DNA of 38,587 nucleotides from Joyebacterum sp964521425 (lineage in GTDB: Bacteria; Joyebacterota; Joyebacteria; Joyebacterales; Joyebacteraceae), in the NCBI GenBank assembly GCA_964521425.1, contig CAZFRO010000024.1:1-38587 (forward strand). The letters are read 5' to 3'. The notes beneath the pieces were generated by a model. That model had not been told where the DNA came from. It made no database searches and saw only the letters and a list, made by a program, of their open reading frames with translations. Below, in pieces: positions 1-8,987 of the stretch; position 1 is the stretch's first letter, and every line of letters begins with the position of its first letter. A program made the position numbers and the translations under genes.

Positions 1-2176
1 AGTTCATGAACGTGTTCCCGCCCGCAACCTCACGCAGAATCGGAATGCTGTCGACCATCACATCGCCAACCTCGTTGGCGACGTAGTTCGTCGCAAGCCA
101 CTGCGTCACAAAGTCGAGCGTCTCAACCCCAGAGTCCATCAGCTCGTAGCACCAGTCGTTACCGGTGACAAGGTAGTTCCTCTCCTTGCCCCCGCCCGCC
201 TGGTACAGCCAGTTGATGATATTGAGCTGGTCCTCAGCCCAGAATGTGAACGCATTGAACTCATCCGTGAACCAGATGACCGTATCGTAGTACTTCCAGG
301 CCATCGTGTCCGGTCCCTCGGAGCTCGCGGTTCCTGACGGAACCTCCACGTCGTACGTCTCCCACTCGTAGCCAAGGATTCCCAGGGCCTCGCGGAAGTA
401 GTACTCGGAGCTGTGGAAGTAATCCCGCTGCTCACTCGGCGTGCGGCGTCCGTGCTTGTCAACAAGCAGGATACCGGGGATCGAGACCGTCGCATCGATC
501 GGCAGGATCGAGAACTCGATGTAGCCTCCCGGAGCGCTGCCCGGATATGTCGCGATGGTGCCGACACCGTCCATGGCCTCGAAGTAGTAGTGGATCTCGC
601 TGCCGGGGTTCATCTGGTCTATCGGCGGCGGGCTGATCCAGTCGTTGCCCTGAGCGTCGAGGCGGCGAAGAGGATACGCCGACCACGTCTGACCGTCATC
701 ATCAGACGCCATGAGCGTGACAGTCGCAATGTCGTCGGCGTCCTTGACCATGATCAGTGCCGAGTCAAGGAGAGCCTCAGGCATCTGCTCGACATACCAG
801 TCATTGAAACGGTCCCAGGTGCCGTAGGTGAACGACGTACCGGCGTCACCACTGGGGATACCAACCTTCTGGCGAGTGAGGAGGACGCCTGCCCTGTGCA
901 TTCCTGGAGCGGACGGCTCAGAATTCTCAAGCTGCCATTCGACAGCAAGCCAGTCGTTCCCTGCAAAGGCATCCCAGTCATCGGCCCAGACACCCCAGAA
1001 CGGACCGCCGTACCAACCACCGGGATTCTCATCCCTGAAGCCGTCGAGACTCGTCACGCAGCTCTGGTTGTCATGCGATGCCAACCACAGGTCAAACCTG
1101 TTGTTGGATGTAAGCGGAAGATCGACCCACATGTCCCAGAGACCGACAAGCCTGCTGGCTCCGCTGACATCGATCGGCGGGCTGATGAGATACGTCTTCT
1201 CACCGTCGATCATGACCTTGCTGAACGGATCTGTTGCTCCGTACATCCAGCCGGTGCGGTTCTCACACGTGAACCCTGCGCCCGTCTCGAAATCCGTGCC
1301 GTACAGACCACGGTAGAACTGAAGACCCACGGCGCCGGACTGTACTGTGTCCTCGTGGATCCAACCGTTGTCGCCGGCAGCCTCAACATCATCCGACCAG
1401 ACAGAGACCGTGTTCACGGTCACGTCGAAGTTGTCAAGCTGCCACGCACCGTCCAGAACTGAGTTCTGGGGAGCGTTGTTGTACTCGTCCTGAGACGAGT
1501 ACGCCCCGTCAGACTCGAACCGGAAACGGAGTTCGACGTCGATACCTGCCCAAACGTTGAGATCGAGGCTCTGGTGCCCGTGCGGCGCCAGGGCGTCCCA
1601 GTCCCTGCTCGGACCCGGCTTACCAGCAAAACCGCCGTTGTTCGCGGTGTAGATCGTGGTCCATGTGGACCCACCATCGTCCGAGATCTCGACGTAGCCA
1701 TAATCGTAGTCGTTCTCCATGGCATAGCGCTGGTCGAAGTCCAGAACGACGTCGTCACCACCGACACTCCATGTCGAGAGCGGCAGGTCACGGGACATAA
1801 ACTGCGTCCAGTTGTTGCCGTAGCCACGATCCTGAATCCAGCACTCATTGTATGCTCCACACCACCAGGTGCTGTCACCCATAGTCGGGTGGCCGCTGAT
1901 CCTGATGGTGTCCTTGTGCCAGTAGTTCTCCTGACCAAGGGTTCCGGACAGATCGTACGATGTCCAATTCGCGTTGTCGCCCACGAGATCCTCGAAATCC
2001 GCACTGAAGATCCACAGGGTTTCAAGACGCGCGCCCCGGAACTCGCCGTCAGAAGCCGGTACCGTCGGCAAAGGCACTGCTGTCTCGTGCTGGATCGTAT
2101 CGAAGCCCTTCGCTCCGACAAGTCCAGCCACCAGAAGCACGCCAACTACCAGCACTACCAGGCGTGTGTTTATCAT
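1..2176 (-). CDS. Large secreted beta-rich protein, C-terminus outside window
   Basis: This frame is open from the ATG at 2176 to the window edge (about 725 codons) with no internal stop, so it is a 3'-truncated gene. Residues 1-22 are a hydrophobic signal peptide (MINTRLVVLVVGVLLVAG). The next ~350 residues are rich in Trp, Asp and Gly, with segments such as 'DDGGSTWTTIY' and 'YLISPPIDVSG'. These resemble the MAM-like beta-sandwich modules of immune-inhibitor-A/choice-of-anchor-J secreted proteins. A later segment starting 'ILLVDKHG' and containing 'YDTVIWFTDEFNAFTFWAED' looks like an alpha/beta, glutamine-amidotransferase-like module seen in such proteins. No HExxH protease motif is visible, so peptidase activity is not supported. 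A sorting domain may lie beyond the edge. It is preceded by a consensus promoter and an AGAGGGGGG ribosome-binding site. The cell-surface location is well supported; the function is unknown. Confidence 0.85.
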   Translation of the reverse strand, partial: MINTRLVVLVVGVLLVAGLVGAKGFDTIQHETAVPLPTVPASDGEFRGARLETLWIFSADFEDLVGDNANWTSYDLSGTLGQENYWHKDTIRISGHPTMGDSTWWCGAYNECWIQDRGYGNNWTQFMSRDLPLSTWSVGGDDVVLDFDQRYAMENDYDYGYVEISDDGGSTWTTIYTANNGGFAGKPGPSRDWDALAPHGHQSLDLNVWAGIDVELRFRFESDGAYSSQDEYNNAPQNSVLDGAWQLDNFDVTVNTVSVWSDDVEAAGDNGWIHEDTVQSGAVGLQFYRGLYGTDFETGAGFTCENRTGWMYGATDPFSKVMIDGEKTYLISPPIDVSGASRLVGLWDMWVDLPLTSNNRFDLWLASHDNQSCVTSLDGFRDENPGGWYGGPFWGVWADDWDAFAGNDWLAVEWQLENSEPSAPGMHRAGVLLTRQKVGIPSGDAGTSFTYGTWDRFNDWYVEQMPEALLDSALIMVKDADDIATVTLMASDDDGQTWSAYPLRRLDAQGNDWISPPPIDQMNPGSEIHYYFEAMDGVGTIATYPGSAPGGYIEFSILPIDATVSIPGILLVDKHGRRTPSEQRDYFHSSEYYFREALGILGYEWETYDVEVPSGTASSEGPDTMAWKYYDTVIWFTDEFNAFTFWAEDQLNIINWLYQAGGGKERNYLVTGNDWCYELMDSGVETLDFVTQWLATNYVANEVGDVMVDSIPILREVAGGNTFMN

Positions 2177-2537
2177 TCGCGTAATCCCCCCTCTAGCCTG
2201 AAGGTGACCCAGCTCATCTATCGTCACGCCGGCGGCTCGATGAATCCTCACCTGGCCCGCGTGATACTGCAAAGAGAGTAGCCTGCATGAAGCCAGCGCA
2301 ATCCCAGTCTATAAGCACTGCTTCGACTTCCATTGCGGATGAGCAAAACTCCCCATCCGTGAAACCCTCCAATCTCACACAGGCAGACTTGGTCGACGAG
2401 CAAAGAACGCTCTCGCCTATTTCCCGACTCGCTGGGATTATACCACCATATGGAGACTCTGTCAATGCCTGTTCGGCCCTGACAACCCACGCTCGACAAT
2501 CTGTCGTTGAGTCGAATTATGGTGGAGAATGTCGAGA
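2177..2537 (-). other. Intergenic leader region between two transcription units
   Basis: This is 361 nt without a believable gene. On the minus strand it holds the promoter at 2437-2465 and then about 250 nt of untranslated leader before the secreted-protein gene. A possible two-tier hairpin lies at 2202-2253: outer arms 2202-2207 and 2248-2253, inner arms 2214-2218 and 2239-2243. It sits just upstream of the ribosome-binding site. Short open frames here have no coding character. No riboswitch class is recognised. Confidence 0.6.
2437..2465 (-). promoter_or_regulatory. Consensus sigma70-type promoter for the secreted-protein gene
   Basis: Read on the minus strand, a perfect TTGACA (-35, 2460-2465) is separated by exactly 17 nt from a perfect TATAAT (-10, 2437-2442). 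The expected start site is near 2430, giving a leader of about 250 nt before the ATG at 2176. It lies just downstream of the end of the glycosyltransferase gene, so it starts a new transcription unit. Confidence 0.85.
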
Positions 2538-4922
2538 TCACTGCAGGAGGGGTTCCATAACCTCGACCTCATCTCCACCCAGGGCGCGGTAGCGTCCGTA
2601 GTGATGGATGGCCTTATTGGGATTGCCGAGGTGAAAACGGTACGTCAGGCTCAGATTCAGATGCGCGGGGGGGAAATCCGGGTCTGTTCTGAGTTCTGCC
2701 TCATATTCTCGGATGGCCTCGTTGTGCCGTCCCATCTCACCAAGAAGAACGCCCAATGAGAAATGCCCGTGCGCAAGGGTTGGATCCAGGGCGAGAGCCG
2801 TTTGCATCATCACAATGGCCTCCTCTCCCAGCCCCATCTCGCGCTTGAGAACGGCGATTCTCCTGAGCGGCTCTCCCGATGCCGGGGCAAGGGCACGTGC
2901 CCTCTCAAACTCCATCACGGCATCCGCAACCCGCCCCAACTGAAGAAGCGCCTCCGCCTCCGTCATTGCACTCGCGGCGGCCTCCGAGATCTTCGGAGGT
3001 CCTCCTCCCTCGATGAGCGCAAGGTAGAACCTGGCTTCGGCCGATTCCGCGCCCGCCTCGTCGCTCTCAAGCACGGCTCGCATGCAGGCGGCGCTCTCAT
3101 CCTCTCGCCCTATGCGATAGAGGATGACACCACGCTCGCGGAGCGCCATGGCATTCCCGGGATCCTCCACGAGTACGGTGTCAAGCTGGGCAAGAGCCGC
3201 TTCCTCCTCGCCCCCGCTCCCAAGCAGCATCGCGAGGTTCACACGAGCAGCCGAGTACGCGGGGTCGAGTGCGATCGCGCGCTGAAAATGCCCTCGCGCC
3301 TCCGGAACGCGGCCCTCTTCTGAGAGCAAGGCCCCCATGTTCATGTGGCTCTTGGGGTAGTTCGGATCAAGCTCGATCGACCTCCCGTACTCCCGGATCG
3401 CGCGCCCGATATCCCCTCTCTCACCGTAGATAATGCCGAGCCTGAAGTGAGGCTGTGCGAAGCTCTTGTTGCGATCTACCCTATACGGATTGCCGTTGAC
3501 CACAACGAGCAGTACGGCGATGGCCGCGCCGGCGATGGCGAGCGTTCGCCACGACCGCTCGCGCGCCATGCGCCAGAGTTCGGTGACTCCGTACGCTGCC
3601 CCAATGATGAGGACGGGCACTACAGGAAGCCGGTAACGAGCCACAACGAAGAACGCCACGATCCCCAGAATCTGTGTCGCGAGGAAGAGCGTCAGTAGGA
3701 GCGACTCCCTTCTTCGAATGGAAAGGAACAGACCCACAAGTCCCAGTGGAGCCACGAGCGCGAAGGTTGGCAGCGGGAGTCCGAGAAGCGCCGAGTATCG
3801 CCGCTGGAAATCGTAGTTCTCCAGTTGGGCAAGCTCATACGAGCCGGCAACAAACGACAGCTTCTTCACCATCAGCTTCGCCCACGCACCCGGGTGAGCC
3901 GTGATGAATTGCCACGCCTCAGAGTACCAGTAGGCCGAGACTTCGGACGCCTTGAGATCGCGCGAGAGCGCAGCCTCAGCTATGCCCTTCCCGGCGATAT
4001 CAGCGACGAGATCGAGCCCCTCGGGCTTCACATACCCGCCCGTCGAATTCTCGTTGTTGCCTATGTAGAAATTGAGGCCGCCATTTGATGTGATCACGAC
4101 AAAGTCACGTGACACGACGAAGTTGCGCACAGTGACCGGCGCAACCAGAATCGTGAGGCCAAGAAGGAAGAGGAGTAGAGCGCGGACTCGATTGGCCCTC
4201 CTGTGCTTGCCGGCATCAATCCAGATCCAGAGTGCAGCCGCCGGCGCGAACAGCAGCGCCGTCGCCTTCCCAATCGCGGCCACGCCCAGAACAGCACCCG
4301 CCGTCAGATAGTGACGATGTCTTCCTGATGCGCTCGCGCGGAGAAGAAGATGTAGGACGAGAAGGTTGAGGAAGACGAGCAGCGGTTCAAGGAGTATGGC
4401 GCCGTCGTAGAATACGAGAGCGCCGTAGCACGCAGCCGCGAATCCGGCGATGACTGCCACTTTTCTGTTGAACACCTGACGAGCGATCGAGTAGGCGAGC
4501 ACTACGGCAGCGGCCCCTACGCCGGACTGGATGAGGCGGACAAGAAGCAGATCGCGGCCAAAGAGCCGGTAGATGGCTGCCAGAAAATACGGATACAGGG
4601 GCGACATGAAGAAGGCCTCGCGCTCTACGGATCCGGAGGCGATCTGGTGCGCCCACGCATCGTAGAACTTGGCGTCAAGACCCAGCGTCTGGAAGAACGG
4701 TGTGTCCCGCACCTGGACGACGTAGATCACGCGAAGTGCGAGAGCCACGAGGAAGATAACAGTCGGGATGAACCACGGTCGCCCCGCAAGCGTACGTGTG
4801 CTGCCGACAGAGCCCTTCGTCCGCGAGGTACCTTGCCCCGGGACGCCTGCCGTCCGTGAAGAGGCCGATCCGGCATGTGGCCCCATGTGTGAACCCGCTT
4901 TCGTCTTCCGCTTCTTCGTCAT
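2538..4922 (-). CDS. GT39-family glycosyltransferase fused to TPR repeats
   Basis: The 794-residue protein has two halves. Residues 1-48 are basic and cytoplasmic. Residues ~50-480 are polytopic membrane (first helix about 50-70), followed by a loop with D83 in 'GLDAKFYDAWA' and the downstream 'SPLYPYFLAAIYRLFG'. This is the signature of ArnT/PMT-like GT39 enzymes, which move sugars from polyprenyl-phosphate donors to an acceptor outside the membrane. From about residue 487 to the end come tandem TPR units (for example 'AIREYGRSIELDPNYPKSH'), separated by a less regular stretch near 620-645. The layout recalls eukaryotic TMTC O-mannosyltransferases, where TPRs present protein substrates; that parallel is an inference. 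It is the last gene of the phosphatase series, 88 nt after the preceding stop. The acceptor is unknown. Confidence 0.85.
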   Translation of the reverse strand: MTKKRKTKAGSHMGPHAGSASSRTAGVPGQGTSRTKGSVGSTRTLAGRPWFIPTVIFLVALALRVIYVVQVRDTPFFQTLGLDAKFYDAWAHQIASGSVEREAFFMSPLYPYFLAAIYRLFGRDLLLVRLIQSGVGAAAVVLAYSIARQVFNRKVAVIAGFAAACYGALVFYDGAILLEPLLVFLNLLVLHLLLRASASGRHRHYLTAGAVLGVAAIGKATALLFAPAAALWIWIDAGKHRRANRVRALLLFLLGLTILVAPVTVRNFVVSRDFVVITSNGGLNFYIGNNENSTGGYVKPEGLDLVADIAGKGIAEAALSRDLKASEVSAYWYSEAWQFITAHPGAWAKLMVKKLSFVAGSYELAQLENYDFQRRYSALLGLPLPTFALVAPLGLVGLFLSIRRRESLLLTLFLATQILGIVAFFVVARYRLPVVPVLIIGAAYGVTELWRMARERSWRTLAIAGAAIAVLLVVVNGNPYRVDRNKSFAQPHFRLGIIYGERGDIGRAIREYGRSIELDPNYPKSHMNMGALLSEEGRVPEARGHFQRAIALDPAYSAARVNLAMLLGSGGEEEAALAQLDTVLVEDPGNAMALRERGVILYRIGREDESAACMRAVLESDEAGAESAEARFYLALIEGGGPPKISEAAASAMTEAEALLQLGRVADAVMEFERARALAPASGEPLRRIAVLKREMGLGEEAIVMMQTALALDPTLAHGHFSLGVLLGEMGRHNEAIREYEAELRTDPDFPPAHLNLSLTYRFHLGNPNKAIHHYGRYRALGGDEVEVMEPLLQ

Positions 4923-5010
4923 GTCGGGAACTCTCGTGGGAGGCCGCGTCGATCAAGAGGCGCCGGCCGAACAACTGCCTGCGCAAGTGGCGAGCACCGG
5001 TGCAAAACCG

Positions 5011-6360
5011 TCACTCGATGTAGCCGAGCGATCTCAGACGTTCCAGAACCTCATCGTCCACCGTGGAGGAGATGGGCTCATTACCATCTTCACCCTCTCC
5101 CCTCTCGTGGGACTCCACGCTCGTCAGAGGATGTGCGTCGAGGAAGTCGGTATCCATGGCCTCCGTCAGCACACGCCCGTCCATATCACTGCCGACGGGT
5201 AGATCGAAGAGTGCAAGTAGTGTCGGGGTGACGTCCAGAATCGACGCGTCCTCAATCCTGCTGTTCGTCCGAATACCGGGACCCGACATGATGATGACGC
5301 CATCCTCACGGTGCATTGAGATACCGACGGCGAGTTCACCATCGAAGCCCGGGTAGCCGCGGTGTCCCGCGAAGCCATGGTCGGAACAGATGATGACGAC
5401 CGTCTCCGGCCCCCTGTGCTTGAGCAGTTCTCCGATCATTGAATCCGCAACCCCGTAGTATCGTTCTATGACGGGGCCGAAAGTGTCGAGCATTTCAGGA
5501 TGAATCGAGTCGGGCCAGACGTCCGGCTCCATGTGCTTCCAGAAGGTGTGGCAGGAGAGGTCAAGTCCCCTCAGGTAGAGGGCCACAAGCTCCGTTGGGA
5601 TGGACTCCATGAGATGATCCGCCATTCTGAGCGACGTGAGGTCGGACGCATAGAATCGTGCGATATCATCCCTGCGAGAACGAGCCTCGTCCAGATCGGG
5701 TAGTGTGTCGGTCCCAAGGAATCTGAGAATGTCGTCATCGGCCAGATCGGTGTACATGATCTTGAGAGCCAGGAGGTCGTCCAGTATCCCCGCTGGGTGG
5801 ATCCCCCGACGCATCTTCTCCAGCTGAGCATCCTTCCCGGTCGGGTCACCCACGTCCCGGAGAAGCGTGCTGATCCTCGAAGAGACCATGTATCCATTTA
5901 CGATCTCCGCAGGCCATGTCACCAGCCATCCGGTCACGCCTACCGTGTACCCACCGTCTGAGAGGATCTGCCAGAAGGCACGAGCCTCTCTCATGTCGCT
6001 GCTGGTCGGAGTCGGGTTGGAGGTCAGTCCCCTGTCGACGAGAAACCCGTGGATGGCGTGCTTCTCCTCGACCTTCCCCGTGGCGATGCTCGTCCAGATG
6101 GAGGGCGAGAGATACGGGTAGACGGAATGCAGAACGCCCGAGGACCCTTCGTCTATGAGCAGGGCGAGATTCGGTAGACGCCCTTCATCTATCATCCCCT
6201 CCACACGCCCCCAGTCCAGACCGTCGATTCCTATGAGCAGCACTCTCGGGGCAGTCTCCGTATCACTCTCCGGGCGCTCGCACCCGGCCGTGGTGAGAAC
6301 AAGCACGACTGCGACAGCCACGAGCATTAATGCCGTGATCGTGAGGCGCCTGGACGTCAC
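5011..6360 (-). CDS. Alkaline-phosphatase-superfamily lipoprotein, paralog 6 of 6
   Basis: The 449-residue protein begins with a lipoprotein signal ending in 'LTTAGC' (Cys27). The catalytic fold of type I phosphodiesterase/nucleotide pyrophosphatase enzymes follows. D46 in 'LIGIDGLDW' is the first metal ligand, and T90/S91 in 'WTSIATGK' hold the nucleophile. A 'GLDLSCH' D-x3-H pair, 'CSDHGF' and a late 'MH' histidine complete the two-zinc site as known for NPP enzymes. It ends in 'RLRSLGYIE'. It starts with GTG and overlaps the previous paralog by GTGA, so it is translationally coupled. The family hydrolyses or transfers phosphate mono- or diesters; the substrate here is not evident. The likely location is the periplasmic face of a membrane. 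Confidence 0.9.
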   Translation of the reverse strand: MTSRRLTITALMLVAVAVVLVLTTAGCERPESDTETAPRVLLIGIDGLDWGRVEGMIDEGRLPNLALLIDEGSSGVLHSVYPYLSPSIWTSIATGKVEEKHAIHGFLVDRGLTSNPTPTSSDMREARAFWQILSDGGYTVGVTGWLVTWPAEIVNGYMVSSRISTLLRDVGDPTGKDAQLEKMRRGIHPAGILDDLLALKIMYTDLADDDILRFLGTDTLPDLDEARSRRDDIARFYASDLTSLRMADHLMESIPTELVALYLRGLDLSCHTFWKHMEPDVWPDSIHPEMLDTFGPVIERYYGVADSMIGELLKHRGPETVVIICSDHGFAGHRGYPGFDGELAVGISMHREDGVIIMSGPGIRTNSRIEDASILDVTPTLLALFDLPVGSDMDGRVLTEAMDTDFLDAHPLTSVESHERGEGEDGNEPISSTVDDEVLERLRSLGYIE

Positions 6361-7601
6361 CTGAGCACCTCCTCAAGGATCCTGCCATCGGTGCCCCCGG
6401 GAAACGCAACTCCCGCAGCCTCCATCACGGTCGGAGCGAAGTCAACGAACTCACACTCCACAGTCTCACCGCTCTCAATGACGTTCGAGCCCTTCAGAAT
6501 CCAGAAGCCTCGACTGCTGTGCATATCGAATCCAACCAGCGGGTTGCCACCACGATCCAGTCTGACACCGACGTAGCCGTGATCGGTCACGACCGCAATT
6601 GTGCCGTCCTCTTGAACCAGTTCGGCCAGCATCCCAACGACCGTGTCCAGGAAGCTGTAGTAGCGCTCGATGGCGCTGCCAAGCGTCCTGGATTGTTCCA
6701 TCAGCTCGGCCCGTGCTCGATCATCCAGGGCGGCTCCGCCCATGACCGACTCCGGATCCATGTAGTGCCAGAATCGCTGACACACGCCGTCCAGGCCTTC
6801 CAGATGCACAAGCAGATACTCCACTCCGGGATCTGCTGCGATCTCAATAGCGACCCTCGTGTTCGAGTTGTCGGCCGCGTAGGCATGCGCAAGACTCGTG
6901 TAGTTCTGTCCGACGAGCGCCTCGAACCCCATCGGGGTATCGAGGTTGAGGAATCCGGCCAGGTGCTTCCTTGTTATCTCACTTTCATCGATCACGAGAG
7001 CGTCAAGCACCTGCTGCTGCGAGACGGGCTGGATGCGATCGTTCACATCTCCCCCGTGCGTGCGATCGAGGACCAGGCGACTGTACTGCCCCACGATCAC
7101 ACCATCTATCTTCTCCACGGGCCACGTTCCGGGCCACCCGACCACACCAACCGACTGCTCCATTGCCGACAGATGTGTCCAGACCGTGTCCACTGTCCGG
7201 GACGACGGCACCAGATTGGCAGCCACAAGTTCGCCTCTGGGAGAGAGAACCTGTCCACCGATGCCCTGGTTCTCCGGCTTCATGCCGGTGGCCAGCGACG
7301 TCCAGGATATCTCCGGCGCTACTCCCCTCTCCAGAGCTGGAAACTCTCCGGAGACCCCCTCCTCCATGAGCCGTGTGAGATTGGGCAACTGCCCTCTCTC
7401 GGAGAAACGTGCGACAAGGGACGGCTCAAGACCCTCGATACCAATGATGAGCATCTTCACTGTGCCCGTCTCGAGTGCTGCGGGGGCGGGGGGAGCCGAT
7501 TCGACTCCGCCCTCTGGTGCGCCGATCTTCGTCACGACGACCACGACCGCCGCAACCAGCACGGCGGCGATGAGTACACCCAGTATCTTCTCGCGGTTCA
7601 T
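6357..7601 (-). CDS. Divergent alkaline-phosphatase-superfamily paralog with altered metal site, 5 of 6
   Basis: The 414-residue protein clearly belongs to the same family as its neighbours ('WTSLATG', 'VTDHGY', the conserved 'VGVVGWPGTWP' segment) but differs at key places. The first metal Asp is Glu56 ('IGIEGLE'). The His of the D-x3-H pair is Gln275 ('GLDGVCQRFW'). The 'KHGI'-type His seen in its sisters is Gln112. D271, D340, H341 and H361 are retained, as is the T101/S102 nucleophile region. There is no lipobox: residues 7-26 form a simple hydrophobic anchor. The 'LRSLGYIE' tail is missing. It may be a pseudoenzyme, a partner subunit, or an enzyme with a changed metal site. It begins at ATG, 28 nt after the preceding gene's stop. 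Confidence 0.88.
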   Translation of the reverse strand: MNREKILGVLIAAVLVAAVVVVVTKIGAPEGGVESAPPAPAALETGTVKMLIIGIEGLEPSLVARFSERGQLPNLTRLMEEGVSGEFPALERGVAPEISWTSLATGMKPENQGIGGQVLSPRGELVAANLVPSSRTVDTVWTHLSAMEQSVGVVGWPGTWPVEKIDGVIVGQYSRLVLDRTHGGDVNDRIQPVSQQQVLDALVIDESEITRKHLAGFLNLDTPMGFEALVGQNYTSLAHAYAADNSNTRVAIEIAADPGVEYLLVHLEGLDGVCQRFWHYMDPESVMGGAALDDRARAELMEQSRTLGSAIERYYSFLDTVVGMLAELVQEDGTIAVVTDHGYVGVRLDRGGNPLVGFDMHSSRGFWILKGSNVIESGETVECEFVDFAPTVMEAAGVAFPGGTDGRILEEVLR

Positions 7602-7629
7602 GCGCTATCACTCTCCTGTCGAGATGCCT

Positions 7630-8976
7630 CTACTGTATATACCCAAGCGATCTGAGCCTCTCTCTGACCTCCTCATCCACGGGCGACTCTATCGGCGCCG
7701 TGTCATCGCGCACGGTCTGGCTGTGCGTGGTGACCGTCGTTATTCCGTGAGTGGAGGAGAACTCTTCTGTGAATACGCCTGTTAGCGGACTCCCGGACAT
7801 GTCCTCACCGACAGGCAGCCCTGCCATTGTGAGAAGCGTCGGGGCTACGTCGTACACGGTTGCGCCCTCAATGGACGCGCCGCGCTCTATCCCGGGGCCA
7901 CTTATAATGATGATGCCGTCCAACGCGTGCTGGTCCTCTCCCATCCATGGCCGATGCTCCCCCCAGACCCCGGGTCCGCGGAAGCCATGATCAGAACAGA
8001 CGAGAACAGTGGTCTCGTCGGGAAAGATCTCGAGCAGTCTGCCGACATGTTCATCGGTGTACCTGTAGTATTCTCTCACGAGGCCGCCAAGAGCTTGAGC
8101 CTGTTCTTGCAGAAGCGCCGTCGTGGGACGCTGGGGATCATACGGCGGCAACGTCTCCTCGTGTTCGTAGATCCAGAATCGGTGCGACACCTCATCGACT
8201 CCGCGAACGTAGACGCACGACAAGGCGGGTACGTGTTTCGAGAAGAGAAATCCGGCAACGCCCATCGCGGACTCGTCACCGGACAGCGCCGTTCTGAGCG
8301 CTGTGTCGTAGTGCTCCTGGAGTGCGCTCATTCCAAGCTCGCTCTCCTCGTTGACGAAGCGAGCGAGTTCGCCGTGTGTTATCGCCGAGCTTCCCCGTGC
8401 AAAGGGAGTGATGCCCTCCTCGAGTTCCCCGGGCCATGTCACGCCCCTGCCATCGTCGGCGCCGTAGAAGTCTGAGAGGTACTGAAGGTGCTGTGACACC
8501 ATGAAGCCGTTGACCTCCCACGGCGGCCAGGTGACGAGCCAGGCGATGACACCGACGTCGAATCCGTGGCTTCCGAAGATGTCCCAGAACGCCGGCGCCT
8601 GCCACATGTTGCTCGAGTAGTGGGAATACGTGGTCCGGCCCTGCTGGTCGTCTCCGACAAGGAACCCTCCCACGCCATGATCGTCCGGCGACCTTCCTGT
8701 TGCGATGGTCGTCCAGATCACCGGGGATTTCCTGCGAGGTTCGAGCGAGCGCAGAGGACCACTCGCGCCGTCAGCCATCAGCCGCGCGAGGTTGGGTAGT
8801 TCACCGGCCTCGAGCAGCGGCTCCATCACACTCCATTCGGCGCCGTCGATACCGATGACGAGTATCGGTCCGGGCGGTCCTTCGACCGGTGGATTGGAGT
8901 CGCATCCGGAGATGCTGAGGACAACAATGGCCGTCAGGAGAGCGGTGAGAGATAGATGGACTGGATGCCGCGTCAT
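7630..8976 (-). CDS. Alkaline-phosphatase-superfamily lipoprotein, paralog 4 of 6
   Basis: The 448-residue protein has a lipobox 'SISGC' (Cys25), then D44 in 'VIGIDGAEW' and T89/T90 in 'WTTIATGR'. A D-x3-H in 'GVDEVSH', 'CSDHGFRG' and a His in 'EDQHALDG' follow. All expected metal ligands of the NPP-like two-metal centre are present, so activity is plausible. It has its own insertion around the 'GEHRPWMGEDQHALDG' loop, longer than in sister proteins, which could alter substrate choice. It ends in 'RLRSLGYIQ', a variant of the shared tail. Only 11 nt separate it from the preceding paralog. The substrate is unknown. Confidence 0.9.
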   Translation of the reverse strand: MTRHPVHLSLTALLTAIVVLSISGCDSNPPVEGPPGPILVIGIDGAEWSVMEPLLEAGELPNLARLMADGASGPLRSLEPRRKSPVIWTTIATGRSPDDHGVGGFLVGDDQQGRTTYSHYSSNMWQAPAFWDIFGSHGFDVGVIAWLVTWPPWEVNGFMVSQHLQYLSDFYGADDGRGVTWPGELEEGITPFARGSSAITHGELARFVNEESELGMSALQEHYDTALRTALSGDESAMGVAGFLFSKHVPALSCVYVRGVDEVSHRFWIYEHEETLPPYDPQRPTTALLQEQAQALGGLVREYYRYTDEHVGRLLEIFPDETTVLVCSDHGFRGPGVWGEHRPWMGEDQHALDGIIIISGPGIERGASIEGATVYDVAPTLLTMAGLPVGEDMSGSPLTGVFTEEFSSTHGITTVTTHSQTVRDDTAPIESPVDEEVRERLRSLGYIQ

Positions 8977-8987
8977 GTCGGGAACTC

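Noticed and set aside
413..2281. Two long plus-strand frames (413-1462 and 1574-2281) opposite the secreted protein
   Set aside because: They run in codon register with the minus-strand gene, so they are mirror frames of its codon bias. The translations lack family features, while the minus strand has a signal peptide and promoter.
2480..2528. Intrinsic terminator after the glycosyltransferase gene (CTCGACA / TGTCGAG arms)
   Set aside because: The loop is over 30 nt and no T-run follows on the minus strand, so it does not meet the usual pattern.
6519..7655. 378-codon plus-strand frame across paralog 5
   Set aside because: It is antisense to a clear alkaline-phosphatase-superfamily gene, is rich in Arg, His and Asp as mirror frames are, and shows no domain.
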